The notes beneath the pieces were generated by a model that worked only from the letters and a program-made list of their open reading frames with translations, was not told where the DNA came from and ran no database searches. A DNA stretch of 64,000 nucleotides from Candidatus Dechloromonas phosphoritropha. GTDB lineage: Bacteria > Pseudomonadota > Gammaproteobacteria > Burkholderiales > Rhodocyclaceae. A program made the position numbers and the translations under genes. The stretch is from NCBI GenBank assembly GCA_016722705.1, contig JADKGN010000004.1, forward strand, positions 1,550,001 through 1,614,000, in the 5' to 3' direction. How positions within the stretch are numbered: position 1 is the first letter of the stretch; every line of letters starts with the position of its first letter. Shown piece after piece: positions 25,290 through 34,049 of this stretch.

Positions 25290-26033
25290 TTATTTACTCT
25301 TGCGACGACGCGCAAACGCAAGGCTCGTAAGTCCGAGGCCAAGCAAGGCCAACGAACCCGGTTCCGGAACCGAATTCGTTGGGGTTACGGACTCAACATA
25401 GATCACCATATCTTGATAATCCTTGTCTGAACCAGCATTGAAGGCAACATCCTCCCATCCCAGGATGTAGCTTGAAGCACCCCAGATGCCAGCCGCGCGA
25501 GTCGGCAACTTGATCGTGTCGCCATCACCCTGAAAAGCGACCAAATGATCATCACCACCGTTCAAGCCAGCTTGCGAGAAGAACAGCCCCCCGGGTCCGA
25601 GGATGTAGTAACCAAAGGTGCTTGACGTGAACTGAGCAGAGGAACCGCCGAACTGAGTGAACAGAAAAGTATCGGTAACACTCAAAAGGCTTTGCAATCC
25701 GCCAGTTGCACCGCCACCAAACAACTGCAACGTAGTCGCAGTGTTGTACGGATCGTAGATACCAAAGCTATTATAGGGTGCGTTGCCTGCCACCTGAATA
25801 ATCATCGTAGCAATTGAGCCACCGGATGCTTCTATCTGGAACATACCAGACTCAGCCGCCTGATTGGTGTTAACGTCAGGCGCAAGCGTGGTAGATGTTC
25901 CCGCTGCGGTATAGAGGTTGTTAATGACTGTTTGCAGATCCGGGCTTTCACCGTTAAGAGTGACAGGCGTCGCAAAAACGCTCGCCGAGGCCAGCAATGC
26001 AGTTCCGGCAAGTATTGTCTTTAGGGCTTTCAT
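25290..26033 (-). CDS. PEP-CTERM sorting-domain protein (exosortase substrate)
   Basis: A 247-residue secreted protein. A signal peptide (MKALKTILAGTALLASASVFA) begins it and the C-terminus is the PEP-CTERM tripartite signal: VPEPG, a hydrophobic stretch LALLGLGLTSLAF and ARRRKSK. EpsH-type exosortase would cleave near VPEP and release or attach it at the cell surface; such proteins are linked to exopolysaccharide and floc formation. The middle contains GWEDVAFNAGSDKDYQDMVI, which fits a DUF4114-type domain. AAGGAG lies seven bases before the ATG, and a sigma-54 promoter is at 26094-26109. Confidence 0.93.
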   Translation of the reverse strand: MKALKTILAGTALLASASVFATPVTLNGESPDLQTVINNLYTAAGTSTTLAPDVNTNQAAESGMFQIEASGGSIATMIIQVAGNAPYNSFGIYDPYNTATTLQLFGGGATGGLQSLLSVTDTFLFTQFGGSSAQFTSSTFGYYILGPGGLFFSQAGLNGGDDHLVAFQGDGDTIKLPTRAAGIWGASSYILGWEDVAFNAGSDKDYQDMVIYVESVTPTNSVPEPGSLALLGLGLTSLAFARRRKSK

Positions 26034-26093
26034 TTGTAAACTCCTTAATTTAACTAATCGTTATCTGAATAGATCATACCACAACTTACCAAA

Positions 26094-26109
26094 AGCAATA
26101 TGTGTGCCA
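26094..26109 (-). promoter_or_regulatory. Sigma-54 (-24/-12) promoter of the PEP-CTERM gene
   Basis: Read on the minus strand the site is TGGCAC-acata-TTGCT, matching the consensus TGGCAC-N5-TTGCW at every specified base and with exact spacing. It lies about 61 bases upstream of the start codon. PEP-CTERM genes in floc-forming betaproteobacteria are known to depend on RpoN with the PrsK/PrsR two-component pair, so the match has biological support. rpoN is encoded at 61.6 kb in this window; prsK/prsR are not in the window. Confidence 0.8.
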
Positions 26110-26119
26110 CTATTAAAAA

Positions 26120-26277
26120 TCAATGACTTATAATCTTTTGCGCGGAGCGGTGTAAAAAAATCCGACACCATGGAAATAGGGAGCAGGCCACGGTTTTCCC
26201 ATCGCAAAACAAACCCACTGATTCCGGTTCTGGCGTTTTGCGCGGCCTGCCCGATGTTCCCGACTGCACCCGTCGCC
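26120..26277 (-). pseudogene. REP-associated tyrosine transposase (RAYT), 3' fragment
   Basis: The minus strand encodes GRRVQSGTSGRPRKTPEPES followed by a short tail to the stop at 26120, the typical basic C-terminus of RAYT proteins. The fragment ends at the ISAs1 target duplication (26268-26277) and its upstream part is at 41755-42248; joining across one copy of ACCCGTCGCC gives QAWGRRVQSG in frame. A REP-like repeat overlaps the fragment at 26179-26200. Confidence 0.82.
26179..26200. repeat. REP-like repeat next to the RAYT 3' end
   Basis: GGGAGCAGGCCACGGTTTTCCC resembles GGGAGAGACCACGGTTTTC at 11307-11325 and the inverted AACCGTGGTGTGTCTCT at 42289-42305. REP copies flanking a RAYT gene are the expected arrangement for this transposase family. 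Confidence 0.62.
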
Positions 26278-26414
26278 CAGGGCCTCCGCACTCGGAATGA
26301 ATAATTCCATTGGTCATGATTTCCCAGAAAAAGTCGTTAAGATTCAGCACGTTATGCCATCATCTTGTAAACCCATCGAAAATCACGTCTGCTCTCGTCT
26401 TTTGGGTGTCCCCA

Positions 26415-27295
26415 ATGAGCGCGACGAAAGGTCTGGTTTTGATGGAATGCTTGAACGAAATCGATGATCCCCGGAAGGCCAGCAATGGGACGCGGCATGA
26501 CTTTCGGGAGATGCTCGTGATGGCGATCGCCGGTGTTCTCTCGGATTGCGACAGTGTGGAAGACGTTGCTGCCTGGGCGCAATCGCGTGAGCAGTGGTTG
26601 CGTCGGTTTCTGGTGCTGAAAAATGGCGTGCCGTCCGAAGACACCTTTCTGCGACTCTTTCGCCTGCTTGATCCTGGGCAATTCGAAGCCAGCTTCCGGC
26701 GCTGGGTGACTCAGGCCGTACCGACGTTGGCAGGAACGATTGCGGTCGACGGCAAAACGGTGCGTGGATCGGGCAATGGTGGCGAAGACGCCATTCACCT
26801 GGTTAGCGCCTTCGCCACCCAACTGGGCATTGCCCTGGGTCAGGAGAAGGTCTGCGGCAAGAGCAACGAAATCACCGCCATTCCCGAATTGCTTGAAGCG
26901 CTTGCGATCGACGGCTTTCTGGTCAGTATCGATGCCATGGGCTGCCAGCGCGCCATTGCCCGAAAGATCATTGACAAAAAAGCGGATTACCTGCTCGCCG
27001 TCAAAGGCAATCAACCCAAGCTGTTCAACGCGATCCAGGGCGCTTTCATTGATCGTCGAGAGACAGCGGGGCGAAACGAACACGTCGAGAAATCGCATGG
27101 CCGCGTGGTGGCGCAAATCGCGTCGATCCTGCCAGCGGAAGGCGTCGTGGTGTTGGCTGACTGGCCGGAGTGCGCCGTCATTGGCCGCATTGACTCGGTA
27201 CGTCAGGTCACCGGCAAGGCGGCGACGCTGGAGCAACGGTATTACATTGCCTCGCGGGCTTTGACGCCTGAGCAACTGGCCCAAGCGGCCCGTAG
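26415..27295 (+). pseudogene. ISAs1-family transposase, 5' part, split by prophage
   Basis: The N-terminal 293 residues (MSATKGLVLMECLNEIDDPR onward) of an ISAs1 transposase, with AVDGKTVRGSG and VSIDAMGCQ holding the first two catalytic aspartates. The local frame reads into the prophage and stops at 27308. The remaining 79 codons lie at 41496-41733. Concatenating the pieces across one duplication gives LAQAARSHWGIENQLHW and a 372-residue protein, the usual family length, with no frameshift. Confidence 0.93.
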
Positions 27296-27424
27296 TAAAG
27301 GGGACTGAGATATTCAGCAGGGAGGAAGCGCGATATTTGTGGGATATGCCGCTTGTTAGTGGGCTATATCGCGGGAACTGAATAAAATTACTTTAGCGAC
27401 AGGAAACAACTATCCTAGCCGGTT

Positions 27425-27745
27425 TTAGGAGCCTGCCAGGCCAAGCGCACCAACTGCGCTGACCACAAGAGATGAGCATGCGGAGGTTCGGATTTCCGTC
27501 GAGGCGCCGTTATTAAGGTCAATCACAATGACCAGAGTTAAACCAGCGATAACGCTGGAGCCGCCGTCAGTATTTTTCAGGCTCTGGGCATGTCGATACA
27601 AAGTAGAGCAGGCAACGGTGATGCCGGAGGCAGCCAATTCATCGCGAATCAGATCAATGTGTTCATATTGATAGCGCCGAATCATGCCGGATACTTTGGC
27701 CTGCTGCTCAGGCGTCAACTTTGTGATCTGGTGAGAGCGGCCCAT
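27425..27745 (-). CDS. Small phage protein, DUF3486-like N-terminus
   Basis: A 106-residue protein whose first 60 residues (MGRSHQITKLTPEQQ, then LIRDELAASGITVACSTLYRHAQSL) resemble the DUF3486 (Mu gp27) N-terminus encoded at 32852-33400, suggesting a small DNA-binding or packaging-associated protein. The last 45 residues are hydrophobic and unlike that family. It is the gene closest to the left prophage end, about 130 bases inside. The 115 bases between the end and its stop contain only end-repeat-like sequence. Confidence 0.6.
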   Translation of the reverse strand: MGRSHQITKLTPEQQAKVSGMIRRYQYEHIDLIRDELAASGITVACSTLYRHAQSLKNTDGGSSVIAGLTLVIVIDLNNGASTEIRTSACSSLVVSAVGALGLAGS

Positions 27746-27759
27746 GTTTTCCTCAACGT

Positions 27760-28212
27760 TTAGTCAATGGCTTGGTCCAGGAACCTGGTCACTATGTCGA
27801 GTAGTGCGGCCTCATCATCTGGTGCCAGCGTGCCGGCATCGGGGTCGGCGAAGAGCAGACCGCGTCGTACCATTTTCTTGATTCCGAACTCGTGATAGGC
27901 AGCGTAGGGCTGGCCGAAGCCGACCGTGGCGCTGTGGTCGTCGAACGCATGGCTGAGGCTGCGTAGCATATGGCCATGGCGATCGAGCATGCGCTTGTTT
28001 CCATCCTTCGGGTAGGTTTTGACTGTCGAAGGCATCCACGGAATCCAGGCCGCGCCAAGCGGGTCGCTCTGCGTCTCGAAGCGGCCCCTGATTCGGGTTT
28101 CCATTTCGTCGCCGACGTCCTTCATCACCGGCGAAAGATCGTTGGTGACCGTATAGAGCCGATCCAGTACCTCGCGTAGCGGGGAGGAATCGACAGTGAC
28201 GACGAGGCTCAT
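27760..28212 (-). CDS. Phage virion morphogenesis protein (Mu gpG-like)
   Basis: A 150-residue protein of the phage virion morphogenesis family (Mu gpG, tail completion). Diagnostic segments are RGRFETQSDPLGAAWIPW and AAYHEFGIKKMVRRGLLF. In Mu, G follows F and acts in tail completion or head-tail joining. Its start (28212) overlaps the stop of the upstream 88-residue gene (ATGA), and the F-like gene lies just beyond, preserving Mu order. Confidence 0.87.
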   Translation of the reverse strand: MSLVVTVDSSPLREVLDRLYTVTNDLSPVMKDVGDEMETRIRGRFETQSDPLGAAWIPWMPSTVKTYPKDGNKRMLDRHGHMLRSLSHAFDDHSATVGFGQPYAAYHEFGIKKMVRRGLLFADPDAGTLAPDDEAALLDIVTRFLDQAID

Positions 28213-28475
28213 GACTGTGCTGGATTCTTGCGCAGGAACTCAGGGATTTCGAGCGGGCCGGTCACCGGCTTTACCAACTCAAACAGGATGCCGTGGTCGC
28301 CGGGAAATGGCTCACGATGCCCGTGATAGGCACTCCACAGCGCATCAGGTATGCCCCCGGGAAACGCCGTGCAGATTCTCCAGCCGCGATGATGTGTACA
28401 GCGCTCGCACGTATCTGAGCGCAACGGGTTATTGCGGGGACCATCAATCACGCTTGGTGGCTGGTCATACGGCAT
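28209..28475 (-). CDS. Small cysteine-containing phage protein
   Basis: An 88-residue protein starting MPYDQPPSVIDGPRNN. A CERCTHHRGWRIC segment holds three cysteines and two histidines and could bind zinc, but no family is recognised. Start 28475 overlaps the end of the F-like gene by 11 bases and its stop overlaps the gpG-like start. A longer frame to 28520 is less likely because it overlaps more of the F-like gene. Confidence 0.65.
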   Translation of the reverse strand: MPYDQPPSVIDGPRNNPLRSDTCERCTHHRGWRICTAFPGGIPDALWSAYHGHREPFPGDHGILFELVKPVTGPLEIPEFLRKNPAQS

Positions 28476-29871
28476 CGTTTTTCCTGCGGATTCGACGGTA
28501 GCCGATATTAACCTCGGCATTCACTTCTTCCCAGATCATATGGTCGATGATGGGCGCGCTTTCATCCTTTCCGATCAGGCCCGCGGCAATGGCGTCGTTA
28601 ACTCGCCGCGTGACATCCGCTTCGATACGCGAAACCATGGGCTCCAGCACTTCCACCCAGTATGCCGGACCACTGGGAATCCCTTCCGGGAAAATGGCAG
28701 AATAACGGAATTCACTATCCACCACATGGGTTGCTGCGAGCCCATGCCAAACCGCCAGCTTGATGTCCTCAACCGTGAACGACTGGGGAGACCCTGGGTG
28801 GTTATGAATCAAGACGCCGTCCGTCAGCTGCGCGAGCATGTCGCCCGGGAGTTCGACCATATCCTCGGTACCGACCGCCCGCGCCAACTCCGTGCCTTTG
28901 CTGTCGAGCAGCACCAGGTGTTCCAGCGGTTCTCCGACAATCTCGGTCTCGACTCTGGCGAGCGCTTCCGGTAAATTTCCGCCATAAACGCCATCCGCCA
29001 AAGCCGCCTGAGCCAGCGGCGCCGGCAGCGCAGCGACCTTCTCCGCAGCCACCTGGCGCAAGCGATAGGCGCGCGCCATCCCAGGATTGAAATCAAACCC
29101 CGGCATGACACCGGCCGGAACCTCGCTGATATCCCCGGTGCGCTGATTGACAAAAGTCTGCAAGTCGTCCGGCGGCGCCACTTTATTGAACGGAATTTGC
29201 TCGACATCCGGGATGCGCTTGACCGTGCCGTCCGCGTTAAACTCGTAATTTGCCCGGTATTCCGAATAACCCTTGTCGTACTCGGCCTGCGAGACGCCCG
29301 TCGCATGGCAGCGGCAGCGGTAGCCGTTCGGCGGAAAGCGGGTTTTCCAGAACGGATCGTCAACCGGTAGCACCAGGTTATCCCAGCGCTGATGCTGCGC
29401 CCGCACCCGACCGTCGCGCCGGGTGATGTAACGGATGTAAGGCCGCGCCGCCTTGTTGTCAGCGATGCGCTGCCATAAGCCGGCGGCGTAGGCCTGGCGC
29501 GTATTGGTATCAAAAATCAGCTTGAGGCGCGCCGAATCGAACTTGGTCGTCACCGCCTCGCCAGTAAACTCATCAATCAGCGTTTTCTCGCCCCACCAGC
29601 CCTCTTTTTTCAGCAGAGCCTTGGTGTCGCGTATCCAGTCGCGGCGCGTCAGATCGCCGCCCACCGACGCCGTGATGCTGTCCTGCATTGCCTTCAGGAT
29701 GTCCATCCGCGCCAGCCGGCTGACGGTGAACTGCTGCGTGTGTTCATCGTGCCACAGGTCCTGCCAGGAATAAGTCCGCGTCAGTTGATCGCGCCCCTGC
29801 AGATAGTCAATCGCCTGCTGAGGCGGCAGCCTGAACAGGTAAGCGAACTCCTGGGCGGCGCTCCTAGCCAT
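28465..29871 (-). CDS. Mu F-like minor head protein fused to a JAB/RadC-like domain
   Basis: A 468-residue protein. The N-terminal 200 residues are the phage head morphogenesis domain (Mu F/SPP1 gp7), including the conserved WKTRFPPNGYRCRCHATG near residues 175-192. The C-terminal part has LIHNHPGSPQSFTVEDIKLA near 354-373, matching the HxHP...(S/T)xxD zinc signature of JAB/RadC domains. The JAB-like part could be a metallopeptidase or an inactive structural module. The ATG at 29871 overlaps the portal stop; the extension to 29967 is inside the portal gene. Confidence 0.83.
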   Translation of the reverse strand: MARSAAQEFAYLFRLPPQQAIDYLQGRDQLTRTYSWQDLWHDEHTQQFTVSRLARMDILKAMQDSITASVGGDLTRRDWIRDTKALLKKEGWWGEKTLIDEFTGEAVTTKFDSARLKLIFDTNTRQAYAAGLWQRIADNKAARPYIRYITRRDGRVRAQHQRWDNLVLPVDDPFWKTRFPPNGYRCRCHATGVSQAEYDKGYSEYRANYEFNADGTVKRIPDVEQIPFNKVAPPDDLQTFVNQRTGDISEVPAGVMPGFDFNPGMARAYRLRQVAAEKVAALPAPLAQAALADGVYGGNLPEALARVETEIVGEPLEHLVLLDSKGTELARAVGTEDMVELPGDMLAQLTDGVLIHNHPGSPQSFTVEDIKLAVWHGLAATHVVDSEFRYSAIFPEGIPSGPAYWVEVLEPMVSRIEADVTRRVNDAIAAGLIGKDESAPIIDHMIWEEVNAEVNIGYRRIRRKNDAV

Positions 29872-31444
29872 GGGTATCAATCCCTGCATCTGGAGCGATG
29901 CCCGCCAGGCCGGCCAAGCGCGCCGTAAACGCCATCTTCGCCAGCGCTTCAGCCAGCGCGGTACCATCCATTTTCGCCAGCAGCGCCGGAAGTCGGGCGA
30001 TCAGTTCAGCGGCGGTTTCGCCGTTGCGCTCGGCCTCGTCGAAAGCCTCCTGCAGGGGCGCCACCATCGGATCGAGCAGCGGCTGCCAGTGCGCCGATTC
30101 GGCCTCGATCAACTGGTCGATGGCATCCCCGGTAACGCCGAGCGGCCCGGCCTCGGCAAAGCTGGCCGGCTTGTCGGTTTTTGGCGATTTTTGGCCGTCG
30201 ACCGCGACCCTAGGGAGTGCAGAGCCAGGGGGCGCCATAACTGGAGGAATAACTGGCATCGGCACCGCAGCCTTCCGGCTCCACCCATCGCCGTACTTCG
30301 CCCGCACCGCCTCTTCCGAAAGCTCCCAGCCCATGTCGGCCACGTTCTTGTCGGCCTCGCTCTCGACCTTCCGGTCCTCTTCCTCGCTGATGTCGCGCGA
30401 GACCAGGCACGGCTCAAAGCCGTTGTATTCGCAAATCCACTTGATCAAGGTCGAGTTCAGGGTATCCGACAATAAATCGGCATCGGCCTGCACCAGGTCA
30501 AGCCGCGTCGACTGGCGTTCCTTGCTCGCCGCCGCCAGCGCGCCGCCACCTGAGGCCCGCGGCTCCTGGCCAATCATCACCTCGGCGATCCAGTCATCCA
30601 TGTACTCGCACAGCGACTGCTGCGTCGTCACGCTGCCGGTCAGCTTGCTTTCCAGCAGCTCCAACTGCATGCCCTCCGGCGTCATCACCACGCCATCGTT
30701 GCTGATCGCGCGCAGCGCGTCGAACAGTGTGCCCTTTTCCTTTGGCCCGGCATTTTTCGGATAGCGGCCCCACGGCGTCGGCGAGCCAAAGCGATCGTTC
30801 AGTTTATTCCACGAGATGATGCTCTTGCGCTTGAAGAAAACCGGCCAGTACAACTGCAGGCCCAGGCCTGTTCCGTAGGGATTGTCATCCTCGGAGTTTA
30901 CCCGGTGCACGATCAGGCACCTCTCGCGGATAGGTACGCCGGTCAGCATGTTTTCCCGTGTCAGCAGGCGCAGTTCGGCATCCGAGTTCTCGTCGGTCTG
31001 CACATAAACAAAGCGCCGTTGACGCCGCTTGGTAACCCGTTCAGGAACTACCAGGCCATCGCGCACCGTCCACACAATTTCGCTGACCGCATAGCCCATC
31101 ATCAGCGCATCCATCAGATCGCGACAGACCTGGTCGAATCCGATCGTCTTGAGGATCGCCGTCAGCGTCTCGGCGTCCGCCTTGCCGCCCTCAGTGATCG
31201 GTTCGACCGTCCACTCCCGTCCGACCAGCGCGCCGATCCGCTTGTCGAGCATCGCCGCCACCTTGCCATCGCGCTTCAGGTCGCGATAAATCTCGATGTT
31301 CTGGCCCTTCTCCAGCAACAGAGGATCGTTGCTGCGCAGGACGCCCATGTAATTCGTTTCGAACGGATCGCGCAGACGGTTGGCGACCTCGGTATCGAGC
31401 TCCGGCCCGGCGATTACCGCCGCTTTAGACTGTTTAGTAACCAT
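29864..31444 (-). CDS. Phage portal protein, DUF935 (Mu gp29-like)
   Basis: A 526-residue portal protein, expected to form the dodecameric ring through which DNA enters the head. Family segments include LRSNDPLLLEKGQNIEIYRDL, GYAVSEIVW, KLNDRFGSPTPWGRYP and GQEPRASGGGALAAASKERQ. The frame is open to 31591, but the ATG at 31444 overlaps the terminase end by 11 bases and gives a normal N-terminus (MVTKQSKAAV). It lies between terminase and F as in Mu. Confidence 0.9.
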   Translation of the reverse strand: MVTKQSKAAVIAGPELDTEVANRLRDPFETNYMGVLRSNDPLLLEKGQNIEIYRDLKRDGKVAAMLDKRIGALVGREWTVEPITEGGKADAETLTAILKTIGFDQVCRDLMDALMMGYAVSEIVWTVRDGLVVPERVTKRRQRRFVYVQTDENSDAELRLLTRENMLTGVPIRERCLIVHRVNSEDDNPYGTGLGLQLYWPVFFKRKSIISWNKLNDRFGSPTPWGRYPKNAGPKEKGTLFDALRAISNDGVVMTPEGMQLELLESKLTGSVTTQQSLCEYMDDWIAEVMIGQEPRASGGGALAAASKERQSTRLDLVQADADLLSDTLNSTLIKWICEYNGFEPCLVSRDISEEEDRKVESEADKNVADMGWELSEEAVRAKYGDGWSRKAAVPMPVIPPVMAPPGSALPRVAVDGQKSPKTDKPASFAEAGPLGVTGDAIDQLIEAESAHWQPLLDPMVAPLQEAFDEAERNGETAAELIARLPALLAKMDGTALAEALAKMAFTARLAGLAGIAPDAGIDTHG

Positions 31445-32852
31445 AAAGAAACCCTGCGCTTTCGCTTGTCGAGCCACGCGGACCGTCGCTCGTGAATTCA
31501 ATCGGTGCTGCTTGGTCGCTCGCCGCATGCTTTGCCAGCGCCAGCGCCCAGAAACGGTCGGCGTGTCCGTCCGGCGTACTCTCGGCGACAAAGCGGATAT
31601 TGCCGGCCGCCGTCGTCACCTTCTGCACCTTGCGCAGGTCGGAACGGATGACCGGGTCGTCCGGAATGCGCAACATGCGATCCTCCATCGCCCCTTTCAG
31701 CGGATAAGCCAGCGCCTCCTTGACCTGGCCGGAAAAATTCACCGCCTCGACCCGATGCTCGCCGAACTTGTCCTGCGCATCGTCGGCCCAGCCGATACCG
31801 AGGCCCGTCGAGTCGATGCAAATCCGGTCGCAGATTTCGAACCACGGATAGAGGATGGCCTCCTGCGCGCTCTTGCGCATACACTGCATAGGGATCACCT
31901 TGCGCGTGTACAGCACATCGCCAAGCTGCTCGACAACCCACAACACCGTCAAATCCTTCTTGCGCCCGATATCCACGCCGCAGAACAGACGCCCGCTGAA
32001 CGCATCGCTTGCTTCGCGCTCCCAGTCGGTGCCGGCGCCGTACTCACAGCCGGTAATCAGCTCGTACTCGATGAACTTGCTGTCATCGTCGGCCGGGATG
32101 CACATATATTCCTGGTCGAACGACTCCTCGTCTGCCGCTCCGCGCCGGATGAACTCGAAATACTCGGCCTCGTCCATGTCCTGCTGCTCGGCATCGGCCG
32201 GCAGAGCCTGCTGCAGTGTGTACAGAAAGCCCTGGTCGAGGGCATCCTGCAGCGTCACGCGGTGCAGGCTCAGCTTCTTCGGATTTGCCTTCTCGCGCGC
32301 CTCGCGGATCAGCCCGTTGAAGAATGAATTTGAACCGCGATGCGTCGAAACTACCTCCATGCAGCCGCCCCAGGTGATGCCGGGGTAGGCAATCGCCCAC
32401 ATCTTGCGCTGGTCGCGGTGCAGCGCGAACTCATCCAGGATACGGCTGCCGCGCTTGCCCGCCTGCGCGTCCGGGTTGCTCGACATGCTGTGGATGCGCC
32501 GGCCGCTGGCGAACTGCAGCACATAGGCCGTCAGCTTTTCCTTGGGGTCGATCACTACCTCGCCGAGGTCCTCCGCCGCCATGTTCATGATCCCGGCCCA
32601 CAGCTTGCAATCCTCGATAAAAAGCCGCGCCTGAATGTCGTCGCGGCTGCTCACCCACTCATCGTGCCGCGCGCCCTGGGCCGCCACGCGCTCATCTGCG
32701 CCGTAGGCCGTCGCCCAGCTAATGCCGATCTGCCGCGATTTTTCCATCAGCTTGAGGCGCGAAGTATCCTGAATCCAGCGCGACTGGAACGGCAAAAAGA
32801 TCGCCTCAGGATTGGCAGGAATGATCTTGCAGCGGCCCTTGCGTGCGGCCAT
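31434..32852 (-). CDS. Phage terminase large subunit (Mu gp28-like)
   Basis: A 472-residue packaging motor. The ATPase part has a Walker A-like EKSRQIGISWATA near residue 38 and Walker B RILDEFALHRDQ near 137. The nuclease part begins with GVDIGRKKDLTVLW near 291, whose aspartates fit the RNase H-like metal site, and DGHADRFWALALA near 429 supplies the last acidic residue. It starts at 32852, sharing one base with the stop of the DUF3486 gene. Confidence 0.92.
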   Translation of the reverse strand: MAARKGRCKIIPANPEAIFLPFQSRWIQDTSRLKLMEKSRQIGISWATAYGADERVAAQGARHDEWVSSRDDIQARLFIEDCKLWAGIMNMAAEDLGEVVIDPKEKLTAYVLQFASGRRIHSMSSNPDAQAGKRGSRILDEFALHRDQRKMWAIAYPGITWGGCMEVVSTHRGSNSFFNGLIREAREKANPKKLSLHRVTLQDALDQGFLYTLQQALPADAEQQDMDEAEYFEFIRRGAADEESFDQEYMCIPADDDSKFIEYELITGCEYGAGTDWEREASDAFSGRLFCGVDIGRKKDLTVLWVVEQLGDVLYTRKVIPMQCMRKSAQEAILYPWFEICDRICIDSTGLGIGWADDAQDKFGEHRVEAVNFSGQVKEALAYPLKGAMEDRMLRIPDDPVIRSDLRKVQKVTTAAGNIRFVAESTPDGHADRFWALALAKHAASDQAAPIEFTSDGPRGSTSESAGFLYGY

Positions 32853-33400
32853 TACATAATCCCCAGTGCCGCGCGAATCGCCAGCTTGGTCTCTTCGGTC
32901 ACCCCGCTCTTGACGCCCATCGCGTCGAGCTTGACCTTCTGCTCCTCGAGCAGCTTGTCGCGCGCCATCTTGGCCACCGCCTGGCGCTCGCGCAGGTTCA
33001 GGCTACGTGATTCCTGCGCCGCCTTCGCCGCCTTGGCCAGGTCGAGCACGTCGCCGATGTCGGCCGACTCCTGCCCAAGCTGGTCGAACGCCGCGCGCGT
33101 CGCCAGTGTTGTCACCGCCTGCGCCAACAGCGCGCCCGACTTGTCGTCGAAATCCTCGCCCAACTCGGCGACCAGTGCCGAAGCCGCCGTCGACATCGCC
33201 CGCTGCGTCTGCATTACCTCCTCGAAGCCCATCCGGTAGCGCCCGAGCGCCGAGCGCGATGGCGCCGTGTCCAGATCAGGAAACGCCCCGCGCACGTCGG
33301 CGAACAGTTCGTCCAGCGTCAGGCGGTTTTCCCGCAGGCGCTTCTCGATATGCCCCCGCACCTCGGGCGGCAGCTTGTCGATGGTCGATTTGCGGCCCAT
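32852..33400 (-). CDS. DUF3486 phage protein (Mu gp27-like)
   Basis: A 182-residue protein starting MGRKSTIDKLPPEVRGHIEK, the signature of DUF3486. It is probably the small-terminase-like partner acting with gp28, inferred from position and a helical, DNA-binding-like N-terminus (SRSALGRYRMGFEE). The upstream extension to 33454 is excluded because MGRKSTID is the conserved start and it follows the gp26-like gene by one base. Confidence 0.85.
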   Translation of the reverse strand: MGRKSTIDKLPPEVRGHIEKRLRENRLTLDELFADVRGAFPDLDTAPSRSALGRYRMGFEEVMQTQRAMSTAASALVAELGEDFDDKSGALLAQAVTTLATRAAFDQLGQESADIGDVLDLAKAAKAAQESRSLNLRERQAVAKMARDKLLEEQKVKLDAMGVKSGVTEETKLAIRAALGIM

Positions 33401-33401
33401 C

Positions 33402-33692
33402 TCAAGCCCTCGGCCGGGAAATGCCATCAACGCTGGCGCGGCCATCGGCCACATCCTGGCCCCGCTCGCTCAGTGTCGCCACCAGCACCGATCCCGCCTT
33501 GTCGATCTTGATCAGCCCCTGTTCCTGCAGCCAGCACAGTTCGGTCTTCGCCTGGTCGCGCGTCACCGCATGTCCGAACTGGTCGAGCATATTCGCCAGC
33601 ACCGAGCTATTCGCCCGGTACGCCGGCATCTCGCCCAGAACCCGCAGGATCACCAGGCGCACATCCTTGCGCAAGTACTCGGCGAAACTCAT
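33402..33692 (-). CDS. Mu gp26-like phage protein (winged-helix type)
   Basis: A 96-residue protein (MSFAEYLRKDVRLVILRVL) matching the small Mu-phage proteins between gp25 and gp27, with a winged-helix-like pattern (TRDQAKTELCWLQEQGLI, then DKAGSVLVATLSERGQDVA). It may bind DNA; no experimental role is known to me. It overlaps the DUF2730 gene by four bases. Confidence 0.78.
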   Translation of the reverse strand: MSFAEYLRKDVRLVILRVLGEMPAYRANSSVLANMLDQFGHAVTRDQAKTELCWLQEQGLIKIDKAGSVLVATLSERGQDVADGRASVDGISRPRA

Positions 33693-34045
33693 TGTCGTCT
33701 TCCTTCATTCAGCAGGTAACTATGAATCAGGTCGATGGTCTTGCTGGTCGAGGAGAACTCGCCCTCGATGCGCCGCATCGCCCCGGCATCCTCATCGATC
33801 CGCGTGTGAATCCGCATCAGGTCGCTGTGCTTCGGTGAATTCTGCAATCCCCCTTTGATCCCAGATAGGTCGGACTCGTGCTTGTCAAGGCGGCTGTCCA
33901 TGTCACTGCGCAGGGCGGAGAGCCGGGCGTCGATAATGTCGTTGCGGTTGCCGTAGCGCACGTAGAGCCAGACGCCAGCCGTCGCAATGGCGTTAATCAT
34001 CTGGAATAGCAGACCACCAAACAGCTTGATCTCGTCGATTCCCAT
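33689..34045 (-). CDS. DUF2730 phage protein (Mu gp25-like)
   Basis: A 118-residue protein with one N-terminal membrane segment (FQMINAIATAGVWLYVRY) followed by a coiled-coil-like region (RLSALRSDMDSRLDKHESD, RIEGEFSSTSKTIDL), the DUF2730 layout. An alternative ATG at 34066 would add seven residues and overlap the TraR-like gene by 17 bases. Position between TraR-like and gp26-like genes matches Mu. Confidence 0.8.
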   Translation of the reverse strand: MGIDEIKLFGGLLFQMINAIATAGVWLYVRYGNRNDIIDARLSALRSDMDSRLDKHESDLSGIKGGLQNSPKHSDLMRIHTRIDEDAGAMRRIEGEFSSTSKTIDLIHSYLLNEGRRQ

Positions 34046-34049
34046 GCCG

